A program made the position numbers and the translations under genes. The notes beneath the pieces were generated by a model. The model saw nothing but the letters and a program-made list of their open reading frames with translations, did no database searches and had not been told where the DNA came from. From the NCBI GenBank assembly GCA_002337925.1, contig DDHB01000042.1, positions 8,518-15,437 on the forward strand: DNA of 6,920 nt, written 5' to 3'. Of the stretch, positions 1 to 5,818 are shown piece by piece. Each line of letters starts with the position of its first letter. Within the stretch, counting starts at the first letter, position 1. The stretch comes from Sporomusaceae bacterium UBA1887. Its GTDB lineage: Bacteria > Bacillota > Negativicutes > Sporomusales > DSM-15969.

Positions 1-1566
1 GAATTCTTACAGGACTTAGCTGTCGAGCGATCCAGACGGTCTATTGTAGCCGTGTTGGAATTACGGCCGGAGTATGCTAATCTAAAACAAGGGGATATGC
101 TGAACAAAGTAAGTCCGGATAAGGTAAAGATCGGGGATGTAATTATCATTAAACCCGGTGAGCAGGTACCTTTGGATGGTGAAATAACTTCCGGCCAATC
201 CCGGGTAAATACATCGGCCTTGACTGGCGAGTCTGTTCCCCGTCAGGTTGGTCCTGGAGAAGTAGTATTAGCCGGCATGGTCAATCAGACGGGTGTTTTG
301 ACAGTTACGGTTACTAAACTTGTAGGTGAATCAGCGATTGCAAAAGTTATTCAACTGGTAGAACAGTCAAGCAGTTTAAAATCTCGGACCGAAAAATTCC
401 ACACGAAATTTGCTGCCTATTATACACCAGTTGTAGTGCTGGCTGCAGTAGCCGTAGCCGTTTTACCCCCCTTCATCTGGCCGGGTGAGAGTTTTGGTGA
501 CTGGATACGGCGGGCTTTAATTCTATTGGTAATTTCTTGTCCGTGCGGTTTGGTAATCAGCATCCCTCTCGGATATTTTGGTGGTGTGGGAGGAGCGGCT
601 AAACGAGGTATCATGGTTAAGGGCTCGACGTATCTGGATAGCTTAGCTGCTACTCGGACAGTCGTTTTCGATAAAACAGGCACTCTGACACAAGGGGTAT
701 TCAAAGTAACTGGTATCTATCCGCAAAACGGCTTCGCTGCGGAAGACCTGCTCAGACTAACGGCGCAGGCCGAAGTGCATTCCAATCACCCTATAGCCCA
801 GTCGATAATGGAAGCTTATGGGCAAGTCTTGGATGCGTCCTTATTAAACGAATATGAGGAAATTGCTGGACACGGGGTACGTGCTAGGATTGGGGCGCAA
901 CAAGTGCTCGTCGGGAATGAGCGACTGCTTCAGAGAGAGAGTATCCCTGTTGCGCCGGTACAGGAAGCAGGCACGGTAGTGTATCTGGCAGTTGATAAGG
1001 TGTACGCCGGGCATTTGGTAATCGCCGACGAGCTGAAGGCTGACGCAGTTTCTGTTGTTGCCGATCTTAAAGCAGCAGGCGTGGAACAGGTTGGAATGTT
1101 ATCTGGTGACCGTGAAAAGGTGGCCCAGGATGTAGCTTCTATACTGGGGCTTGATTTTTACCGGGCAGAATTATTGCCAGAACAAAAAGTAGCCATCCTC
1201 GAAGAACTTCTTGCTCAGGAAAAAAACGGTAAAAACATTGCATTTGTTGGAGATGGTATTAATGATGCCCCAGTTATTGCCCGTGCAGATGTGGGCATTG
1301 CAATGGGAGGATTAGGCTCTGATGCAGCCGTAGAGACGGCCGATGTGGTAATCATGTCCGACGCGCCGTCAAAGGTTGCTGAGGCTATTCAGATTGGTCG
1401 TAAGACTCGGCGAATCGTATGGCAGAATGTGATATTTGCTTTGGGTGTAAAGGGAGTGTTTATCGCGTTGGGCATTGCCGGTGTAGCCACGATGTGGGAG
1501 GCTGTATTTGCTGATGTAGGGGTAGCCCTATTGGCTGTTTTAAATGCCAGCAGAGTTTTACGTTAG
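1..1566 (+). CDS. cadA: Zn/Cd/Pb-transporting P1B-2-type ATPase, 5'-truncated by window edge
   Basis: Heavy-metal efflux pump of the cytoplasmic membrane that exports Zn2+, Cd2+ or Pb2+ using ATP. The frame is open from base 1, so the GTG at 52 is internal and the true start lies outside the window; 521 residues are visible. Counting from base 1, the actuator motif TGES is at 75-78, the membrane motif CPC at 180-182 (within CPCxxxxSxP), the phosphorylation motif DKTGT at 224-228, the HP dipeptide at 263-264 and the hinge GDGINDAP at 417-424. The penultimate helix has the N-x7-K pattern and the last helix has DVG; together with CPCxxxxSxP these are the P1B-2 signature, which argues against a Cu+ pump. 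The N-terminal metal-binding domain and first helices are missing only because of the window edge. The visible part is intact. The cadA symbol follows the family; zntA would be equally apt. Confidence 0.93.
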   Translation, partial: EFLQDLAVERSRRSIVAVLELRPEYANLKQGDMLNKVSPDKVKIGDVIIIKPGEQVPLDGEITSGQSRVNTSALTGESVPRQVGPGEVVLAGMVNQTGVLTVTVTKLVGESAIAKVIQLVEQSSSLKSRTEKFHTKFAAYYTPVVVLAAVAVAVLPPFIWPGESFGDWIRRALILLVISCPCGLVISIPLGYFGGVGGAAKRGIMVKGSTYLDSLAATRTVVFDKTGTLTQGVFKVTGIYPQNGFAAEDLLRLTAQAEVHSNHPIAQSIMEAYGQVLDASLLNEYEEIAGHGVRARIGAQQVLVGNERLLQRESIPVAPVQEAGTVVYLAVDKVYAGHLVIADELKADAVSVVADLKAAGVEQVGMLSGDREKVAQDVASILGLDFYRAELLPEQKVAILEELLAQEKNGKNIAFVGDGINDAPVIARADVGIAMGGLGSDAAVETADVVIMSDAPSKVAEAIQIGRKTRRIVWQNVIFALGVKGVFIALGIAGVATMWEAVFADVGVALLAVLNASRVLR

Positions 1567-1639
1567 GGGATAATGACCTATTCTTGAAACTAAGCTGCAA
1601 GACGGTAGTAGTTTTAAGCGAAATATTGATCTTTTAATC

Positions 1640-1686
1640 AAGTAAGCACATCCTCTGAAATGTTTCAGCAGAGGGTGTGCTTACTT
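1640..1686. terminator. Long stem-loop between convergent genes, probable bidirectional terminator
   Basis: An 18-bp stem pairs 1640-1657 with 1669-1686, with a single G-T wobble, around an 11-nt loop. It lies 74 nt after the cadA-type stop and 70 nt after the minus-strand ccdA-type stop. The following T-tracts are weak on both strands, so it may act as an mRNA 3' end protector as much as a classical intrinsic terminator. A smaller dyad (1626-1630 with 1637-1641) touches its left arm. Confidence 0.6.
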
Positions 1687-1755
1687 TCGTGTTACCTATG
1701 GACCACAATCGGCTTTAAGTGACACTTCCCGCATCATGATCCGTCATTCAACCAA

Positions 1756-2415
1756 TCAATCGAAAAAGAGTAGAACTCCACCGATTGCCAGCAGTATGCC
1801 AGCGGTACGCTGTATAACATGTAACCTGCCTGAAAAGAGACGTATCTTACTTATATACCGCTCTAATGTAACTGCCAGCAATGCAAAGGGCAGGCAAAAA
1901 CCTAAGCTATATACGAGAAAAAAGGCAACTCCTTTTAATAAGGATGGAGAAGTACTAGCATACAGTAATACAGGTGCAAGTAAGGGGCCATTACAAGGTG
2001 TCCAGGCAACCGTGGAGGCTACTCCCAGTAGAAAGATGCCACATGGGTTAGCATTAGCAGGGAAACGCAAGTGATACTTATGGCTTGTGAAAGAAAAAGA
2101 AATGAATCCGCTAAGCTGCAAGCCCATTATTACCATAAATGCTGCACCAATTTTGCCAATGATGTGCTGATAATTATGCAAGGCATAGCCAAGGTAGGCT
2201 GCGCCGGCACCAATTGCAAGAAAGACTGCGATAAAGCCGCTCAAGAAGATACTCATATTCATCCATAATTGCCACCTCTGGGGAATTTGCTCGGCTTTTC
2301 CTGTGTTGCCCAGAAATGCTGTGCAAGCTGGCAAAACAGCTAACACGCAGGGAGAAAGAAAGGAAAAAAAGCCGGCGGTGAAAGCGGTGAAAAGCGCAGC
2401 ATAGCCCAGTTCCAT
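1756..2415 (-). CDS. ccdA: CcdA/DsbD-family membrane thiol-disulfide electron carrier
   Basis: Polytopic membrane protein of the cytochrome c biogenesis/DsbD transmembrane family. Family members carry reducing equivalents from cytoplasmic thioredoxin to extracytoplasmic thiol proteins, for example in cytochrome c maturation, oxidative-stress repair or spore formation. The 219 residues contain about six hydrophobic segments. The two family cysteines are visible: C23 in SFLSPCVLAVLP (first segment) and C141 in VAWTPCNGPLLAPVL (fourth segment). Length matches stand-alone CcdA proteins. The ATG at 2415 is preceded by AGGGGG at a 9-nt spacing; the ATG at 2419 is in another frame. No thioredoxin-like or cytochrome gene accompanies it, so its client is unknown. 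In sporeformers CcdA can serve late sporulation, which fits the divergent spoVK-type operon, but that link is inference. Confidence 0.88.
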   Translation of the reverse strand: MELGYAALFTAFTAGFFSFLSPCVLAVLPACTAFLGNTGKAEQIPQRWQLWMNMSIFLSGFIAVFLAIGAGAAYLGYALHNYQHIIGKIGAAFMVIMGLQLSGFISFSFTSHKYHLRFPANANPCGIFLLGVASTVAWTPCNGPLLAPVLLYASTSPSLLKGVAFFLVYSLGFCLPFALLAVTLERYISKIRLFSGRLHVIQRTAGILLAIGGVLLFFD

Positions 2416-2452
2416 TCATGCAGTCCCCCTCAGTTTATTGATAGTACGCATT

Positions 2453-2458
2453 ATTATA
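2453..2458 (-). promoter_or_regulatory. Possible -10 box for the ccdA-type gene
   Basis: The minus strand reads TATAAT here, which would give a leader of about 30 nt to the ATG at 2415. No convincing -35 hexamer is seen at 16-18 bp, so this is weak support. Confidence 0.3.
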
Positions 2459-2581
2459 CATATGCTGACAAGTGAACCTATCATGCAATCCTTTATATGG
2501 TAAACCATGTAAAAAATGCGAAACCAGCTGCCCCTATTCAGTGCTACCGTAATTAAGCACGTCGTTGGGAAAGCTCCTTTC

Positions 2582-2608
2582 ACGCTTTAGACACAGTGGC
2601 ATATACTA
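2582..2608 (+). promoter_or_regulatory. Sigma-K-type (late mother-cell) promoter of the spoVK operon
   Basis: The -10 element GCATATACTA (2599-2608) matches the sigma-K consensus gCATAnnnTA at every fixed base. The short -35 element AC is at 2582-2583, exactly 16 bp upstream of CATA. A sigma-E reading is poorer because no ATA-type -35 is present. Transcription would start near 2615, leaving a leader of about 25 nt before the first gene. Bacillus subtilis spoVK is known to be transcribed during sporulation by mother-cell sigma factors, which agrees with this assignment. Confidence 0.65.
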
Positions 2609-2637
2609 TATATCACCGATGACTCTGAGGCGGGGTG

Positions 2638-3597
2638 ATGAATATGACAACAGTTTGGCCTCAAGATGTGCTAACAGCTATGGCTGATGGTGCAATATCT
2701 CCTGTTGAAGCCTTTCGAAAATTGAGGGAAATGGACATGAGATCAAAATCTGGAACTACTAGTACAGTAAATGCTCCTCAGCAAAAACTGGAAGATATCT
2801 TTCGTGAATTAGATAGTTTAATTGGTTTAACAGAAGTCAAAAGTTTGGTTCGTGAAATACATGCATTTATTGAAATACAAAAACGCAGACAAAAAGAGCA
2901 GCTAATTGCAGACCCTATGGTTTTACATATGATTTTTAAGGGAAATCCAGGAACCGGTAAGACAACAGTTGCCCGTATCATTGGGAAGTTGTTTCGTGAA
3001 ATGGGTGTATTAAATCGAGGACACTTAATCGAAGTTGAAAGAGCGGATATTGTTGGTGAATATATTGGTCATACTGCACAAAAGACAAGAGACCAATTAA
3101 AAAAAGCACAAGGAGGGATATTGTTCATAGATGAAGCATATTCACTTGCCCGGGGCGGTGAAAAGGACTTTGGAAAAGAGGCAATTGACTGTCTAGTGAA
3201 AGCGATGGAAGATAAGAAAGATGACTTTATACTCATACTAGCCGGTTATCAACATGAAATGGAAACATTTCTGCAAACAAATCCCGGTTTGCGCTCACGA
3301 CTTCCCATCCAAATTACTTTTGCTGACTACAGTCAAAATGAATTAATGAAAATTGCCGAAAAAATGTGTCTGCAGCGTCAATATCAATTAAGTGACGAGG
3401 CAAAGCTTTTACTTTTGAAGCGATTACTATCGCCTAAAGAACAAGAAGACAATCATTTCGGAAATGCCAGAACGGTAAGAAATATGATTGAAAAAGCCAT
3501 TCGAAAGCAGGCTGTACGTTTAATCACGAAATCTCATATAACACGGGAAGAGTTAATGCTATTGGAAATCGCTGATCTAACGGAGGTGAAGACATGA
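2638..3597 (+). CDS. spoVK: SpoVK-like AAA+ ATPase (CbxX/CfqX family)
   Basis: Hexameric AAA+ ATPase of the CbxX/CfqX family; SpoVK is required for spore maturation in Bacillus, with unclear substrate. The 319 residues match SpoVK length (about 320). A variable N-terminal segment (1-55) precedes the ATPase module. Walker A GNPGTGKT is at 102-109, Walker B ILFIDEA at 161-167, a sensor-1 region ILAGY near 200, the arginine-finger segment NPGLRSRLP near 215-223, and a sensor-2 helix starting GNARTVRNM near 275. Three starts are close together: GTG 2635, ATG 2638 and ATG 2644. GAGG (2627-2630) suits 2638, while GGGGTGAT (2632-2639) suits 2644. ATG 2638 is a compromise; the difference is two residues. 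The gene overlaps the next by 4 nt (ATGA). Alternative: a CbxX-like ATPase with a non-sporulation role, less likely given the promoter. Confidence 0.87.
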   Translation: MNMTTVWPQDVLTAMADGAISPVEAFRKLREMDMRSKSGTTSTVNAPQQKLEDIFRELDSLIGLTEVKSLVREIHAFIEIQKRRQKEQLIADPMVLHMIFKGNPGTGKTTVARIIGKLFREMGVLNRGHLIEVERADIVGEYIGHTAQKTRDQLKKAQGGILFIDEAYSLARGGEKDFGKEAIDCLVKAMEDKKDDFILILAGYQHEMETFLQTNPGLRSRLPIQITFADYSQNELMKIAEKMCLQRQYQLSDEAKLLLLKRLLSPKEQEDNHFGNARTVRNMIEKAIRKQAVRLITKSHITREELMLLEIADLTEVKT

Positions 3598-4199
3598 AAG
3601 AGTGCGTCATAGTTGGTTATCCCAATTCTGGAAAAACTCTGTTTGCACTCAATTTCGCAAGTTTTCTTGGCAGTAAATCAGTTGATATTACAGCTCGCAG
3701 TTATGATGGTCTGTTGACCTGCCGCCACCTGTCAATTGCAGATGCAAAAACAGAATTATGCAGTATGGCATTACATAAGACACGTCTTTTGCAGTCAATG
3801 GTACTCAAAATGCCGATTGGGAAGGCAACGGTTACCTTTAAATTAACCGATACTTGCGGAATATCTGAACAAATACATAGCGATCAATCCATTCGGTGCG
3901 CAATGGCCCAAACTTTAGGCTTAGTTCGCTGTGCGGATTTCATTCTGCATGTTATTGATTTATCACGCATGCGCAAAAGTGAAGCTCCGGGTAACAACCA
4001 GATTGATCAGGAGATCTATCAGTATGGCACAGCTCGTCAAAACTATATCATGCTGGCAAATAAAACGGATTTGCCAATGGTTAAAGAAACTATCACCAGG
4101 CTGACAGCTGAATTTCCGCATGCGCAAATTATCCCTATTTCAGCACTACATAGTGATGGATTCAAAGAGGTGAAAGCCTATGTGGCCCGCAATATATAA
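3594..4199 (+). CDS. Small Era/TrmE-like GTPase, sporulation-operon-linked
   Basis: A 201-residue single-domain P-loop GTPase, presumably cytoplasmic. G1 is GYPNSGKT at 8-15, G3 is DTCG at 86-89, G4 is NKTD at 156-159, and a G5-like ISAL lies at 182-185. Spacing and order match the TrmE-Era-EngA branch. There is no KH, TrmE or other effector domain, so the partner must be another protein. The G3 cysteine (DTCG instead of the common DTPG/DTAG) is unusual. The ATG is placed by GGAGG at 3582-3586 with a 7-nt gap. It overlaps spoVK by 4 nt and the next gene by 20 nt, so stoichiometric production with both is likely. I do not recognise a named orthologue. A switch controlling the AAA+ ATPase or the downstream membrane protein is inference from context. 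Confidence 0.8.
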   Translation: MKECVIVGYPNSGKTLFALNFASFLGSKSVDITARSYDGLLTCRHLSIADAKTELCSMALHKTRLLQSMVLKMPIGKATVTFKLTDTCGISEQIHSDQSIRCAMAQTLGLVRCADFILHVIDLSRMRKSEAPGNNQIDQEIYQYGTARQNYIMLANKTDLPMVKETITRLTAEFPHAQIIPISALHSDGFKEVKAYVARNI

Positions 4200-4773
4200 T
4201 TTCGCTTGTATTGTCACAGCCGTATCGTGTTGTGCCTTTGCAATAAAGCTTGCCGATGACTATTTAGACCAGGAACAGGACCGCCTGACAGGGCAGGCTA
4301 ATTGGACTGAACTATTGGGAATAGGAACTATGTTTTATGCTATTTTTTTTATTAGTATTGCAGCTGCCATTCATTCGTCCGTCAGTCTGTCCTTGTTTTT
4401 CGCCAGTTATATCGTAGGTATGTTTAATGATTTTAAAAACCGGTTTCCGCTAGGCTTAACTGGCTGGCAGGAATCTTTATTGACGTTACTACTTTGTTTA
4501 GCCCTATTTGGCTGGGAAATGACGTTTTTTTCGTTATCGTTTGTTATCGCAGTTCAGCTTATTGATGACTGTATTGATATAAAAATTGATTCCAAAAGTG
4601 GCCGGCGAAACTTTGCCTCCCGTCTAGGCTGCATGGAATGCAGTCTGGCGGCTTTGCTTGCATTACTTTTTGCCTGGTGGCTTAATGAAGACCTGTTTGT
4701 CCCCGTGTTAACAGGGATTGTGCTTGTCTATGGGGGATTATTACGATGGACTGCGGTAAAACATTATGTTTGA
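4180..4773 (+). CDS. Small UbiA-like polytopic membrane protein with two DDxxDxxxD motifs
   Basis: A 197-residue, strongly hydrophobic protein with about six membrane segments. Two acidic motifs of the same form are visible: LADDYLDQEQD at 24-34 and LIDDCIDIKID at 127-137, each followed closely by a glycine (G38, G141). Paired aspartate-rich motifs about 100 residues apart are the hallmark of UbiA-superfamily intramembrane prenyltransferases, where they hold Mg2+ and the isoprenyl diphosphate. UbiA proteins are usually about 280-300 residues with nine helices; this one has only about 23 residues before the first motif and about 60 after the second, so it is either a minimal or a highly divergent member. 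GAGG (4167-4170) with a 9-nt gap supports the ATG. A function in making or modifying an isoprenoid during sporulation is inference; an acidic membrane protein of another family is possible. Confidence 0.6.
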   Translation: MWPAIYNFACIVTAVSCCAFAIKLADDYLDQEQDRLTGQANWTELLGIGTMFYAIFFISIAAAIHSSVSLSLFFASYIVGMFNDFKNRFPLGLTGWQESLLTLLLCLALFGWEMTFFSLSFVIAVQLIDDCIDIKIDSKSGRRNFASRLGCMECSLAALLALLFAWWLNEDLFVPVLTGIVLVYGGLLRWTAVKHYV

Positions 4774-4999
4774 GCTGTTTTTAGTATTTATAACAGCATT
4801 TTTTATCGGGTACATAATAGGGAAAAGAAGAGGGCGAATTCTGGGAGGGCAGGAGGCTGTCAGCAGCTATCCGCTATTACTAAGACAGCAGTCTTTTGAA
4901 AAGGGCTATTGTTTGCTCTGCCGGGAGATTGTCTCAACATCCGGCGAAGGAATGAAAGTGGAACCGCCTTCTCAAAATGAAACAAGAAAAGAAATATGA
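4766..4999 (+). CDS. Small single-span membrane protein with CxxC motif
   Basis: A 77-residue protein I do not recognise. A hydrophobic helix (about residues 2-19, with a small-residue GYIIG end) is followed by the basic stretch KRRGR, which predicts a cytoplasmic C-terminal tail. The tail carries YCLLCR with C49 and C52, a possible metal or thiol pair, and ends in a polar segment. Its ATG overlaps the previous stop by 8 nt, and the Shine-Dalgarno is weak (GCGG), so translation probably depends on coupling to the UbiA-like gene. The overlap and codon structure favour a real gene. It is the last gene of the operon and could be an anchor or partner for the GTPase or UbiA-like protein (inference). 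Confidence 0.65.
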   Translation: MFELFLVFITAFFIGYIIGKRRGRILGGQEAVSSYPLLLRQQSFEKGYCLLCREIVSTSGEGMKVEPPSQNETRKEI

Positions 5000-5063
5000 T
5001 AAAGCCATCTTGTAAATAAAGAAGAGCGGTTGCTTGCAAAAACATTTTTTGACACACAAAAGT

Positions 5064-5158
5064 GCCAGCCGGGTAAATTGCCTGGCTTCATGGCTGTGGG
5101 AAAATATGGTTTATATTCCCTCAGACAAAGGAAGAAAACATTAAGTTAGAATCTCTAA
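5064..5158 (+). other. Hairpin-rich non-coding stretch after the operon
   Basis: No open frame is supported between 5000 and 5320. Three plus-strand stem-loops are visible: a two-tier hairpin at 5064-5094 (GCCA with TGGC outside, GCCGGG with CCTGGC inside, one G-U); a 9-bp stem with one mismatch pairing 5098-5106 with 5112-5120; and a 5-bp hairpin at 5146-5158. The strong terminator at 5185 follows. It may be the operon's structured 3' UTR or a small RNA. A TTGACA at 5049-5054 has no well-spaced -10. I could not match it to a riboswitch class I know. Confidence 0.35.
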
Positions 5159-5184
5159 AAAATACAGGATGGTAATACGTTGTC

Positions 5185-5209
5185 AACCCGCGAAATTCGC
5201 GGGTTTTTT
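5185..5209 (+). terminator. Intrinsic terminator of the spoVK operon region
   Basis: The GC-rich stem AACCCGCG (5185-5192) pairs with CGCGGGTT (5198-5205) around the 5-nt loop AAATT, and six T residues follow at 5204-5209. It is the first strong terminator after the 77-residue protein gene. Confidence 0.9.
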
Positions 5210-5217
5210 GGTATAAT
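5209..5217 (+). promoter_or_regulatory. Extended -10 promoter abutting the terminator
   Basis: TGGTATAAT is a perfect TGnTATAAT extended -10 element. No good -35 is present at 17 bp because the terminator stem occupies that space; extended -10 promoters can work without one. Transcription would start near 5224 and read into the AHSA1-type remnant about 100 nt on. Confidence 0.45.
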
Positions 5218-5289
5218 AGAAGATGTAAAGGATAGTGCATAGGTCGATATTTAAATAAAATTGATGCATAATAGAACTATGAAGTCCTC

Positions 5290-5327
5290 TTCACTGTTAA
5301 ATCTAGCGGGAACAGCTTAGCAGTGAA
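5290..5327. repeat. 11-bp inverted repeat upstream of the AHSA1 remnant
   Basis: TTCACTGTTAA (5290-5300) and TTAGCAGTGAA (5317-5327) are inverted copies with one mismatch and a 16-nt gap. It sits between the extended -10 promoter and the remnant's reading frame. It could be an operator or leader hairpin; no regulator gene is near enough to name. Confidence 0.4.
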
Positions 5328-5744
5328 TACCGGATACTCATTTGACAATTCAGCCCGACGGGGAGAGCGGGACATTTTAGGCTTTCTGTAGAGAGTTTCC
5401 ACTCAGTGTATTGTACTGAGCTTGGATTGAACAGTTTGACCTCTGGTTTGCAGAACCAGGTTCCACTGTTTTTTACTTTGAAACAGCCTTTGAAGGGAAG
5501 CGCCATCCTCACTATGCCGTTTTCTTCGACTTGTGCCTGACCAACTGGTTGAACTTACATGGCTAACGGGTGCTGATGGAACTAAAGGTGCTGAAACGGG
5601 TTGTGACTGTAGAATTAAAAAAGGTTGAGATTGGAACAGTGTTATGATTAACCATGCAGGGTTTCCAGATGAAGAATCGAGGGACAGGCATGGCCGCTGG
5701 TTCTTGCTCAATTGGAGGATAAAATTGATGAGGTTTTCTCATAG
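5327..5744 (+). pseudogene. Decayed AHSA1/SRPBCC-domain gene
   Basis: Joining three plus-strand frames gives most of an AHSA1-like (START/SRPBCC fold) protein of about 140 residues. Frame 5327 encodes DTHLTIQPDGESGTF, then REFPLSVLY, then EQFDLWFAEPGSTVF and FEGKRHPHYAVFFDL, interrupted by TAG at 5378 and TGA at 5417. The frame shifts near 5533 to VPDQLVELTWLTGADGTKG. It shifts again near 5599 to VVTVELKKVEIGTV, near 5644 to MINHAGFPDEESRDRH and near 5703 to LAQLEDKIDEVFS, stopping with TAG at 5742-5744. Single-base indels explain each jump. The AHSA1 hallmarks (LWFAEPG, GKRHPHY, LVELTW, GFPDEESRDRH) remain easily readable, so decay is fairly recent. The start codon is unclear; GTG 5323 is a candidate but in another frame. 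A clustered sequencing error is the only alternative, and it is unlikely with intact genes on both sides. Confidence 0.85.
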
Positions 5745-5759
5745 TTAATGTGCAATATT

Positions 5760-5765
5760 TATAAT
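5760..5765 (+). promoter_or_regulatory. Possible -10 box for the VOC gene
   Basis: TATAAT lies 53 nt before the ATG at 5819 and just after the pseudogene stop. No good -35 is seen at 16-18 bp, so the support is weak; it would allow expression independent of the decayed upstream gene. Confidence 0.25.
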
Positions 5766-5818
5766 GCGAAGATAAACAGGACTTTGTCTACCCATAAAAA
5801 ATAACTGGAGGTAAAAAC

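Noticed and set aside
1..6. Window begins with GAATTC (EcoRI site)
   Set aside because: Could hint at a clone end, but another GAATTC occurs at 4836-4841 and the gene simply continues leftward; probably chance.
420..704. 94-residue minus-strand frame inside the P-type ATPase gene
   Set aside because: Antisense to well-conserved catalytic motifs; no ribosome binding site or recognisable domain.
1736..2268. Two plus-strand frames (112 and 65 residues) over the ccdA-type gene
   Set aside because: They are antisense to a clear CcdA protein with both conserved cysteines; compositions are basic and unstructured.
2174..2419. 81-residue minus-strand frame starting at ATG 2419
   Set aside because: Overlaps the ccdA start in another frame and matches nothing; the AGGGGG site also serves ATG 2415, which opens the real gene.
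2497..2508. ATGGT-AA-ACCAT dyad in the divergent promoter region
   Set aside because: Arms of only five bases; not placed with respect to a convincing promoter.
5049..5079. TTGACA followed by TAAATT as a promoter
   Set aside because: The spacer would be 19 bp and the -10 is poor; not strong enough to call.
5180..5217. TTGTCA and TATAAT as a -35/-10 pair
   Set aside because: A 26-bp spacer is too long; the TATAAT is better explained as an extended -10.
5303..5711. Two minus-strand frames (69 and 102 residues)
   Set aside because: They are shadows of the plus-strand AHSA1 remnant, whose family motifs are unmistakable.
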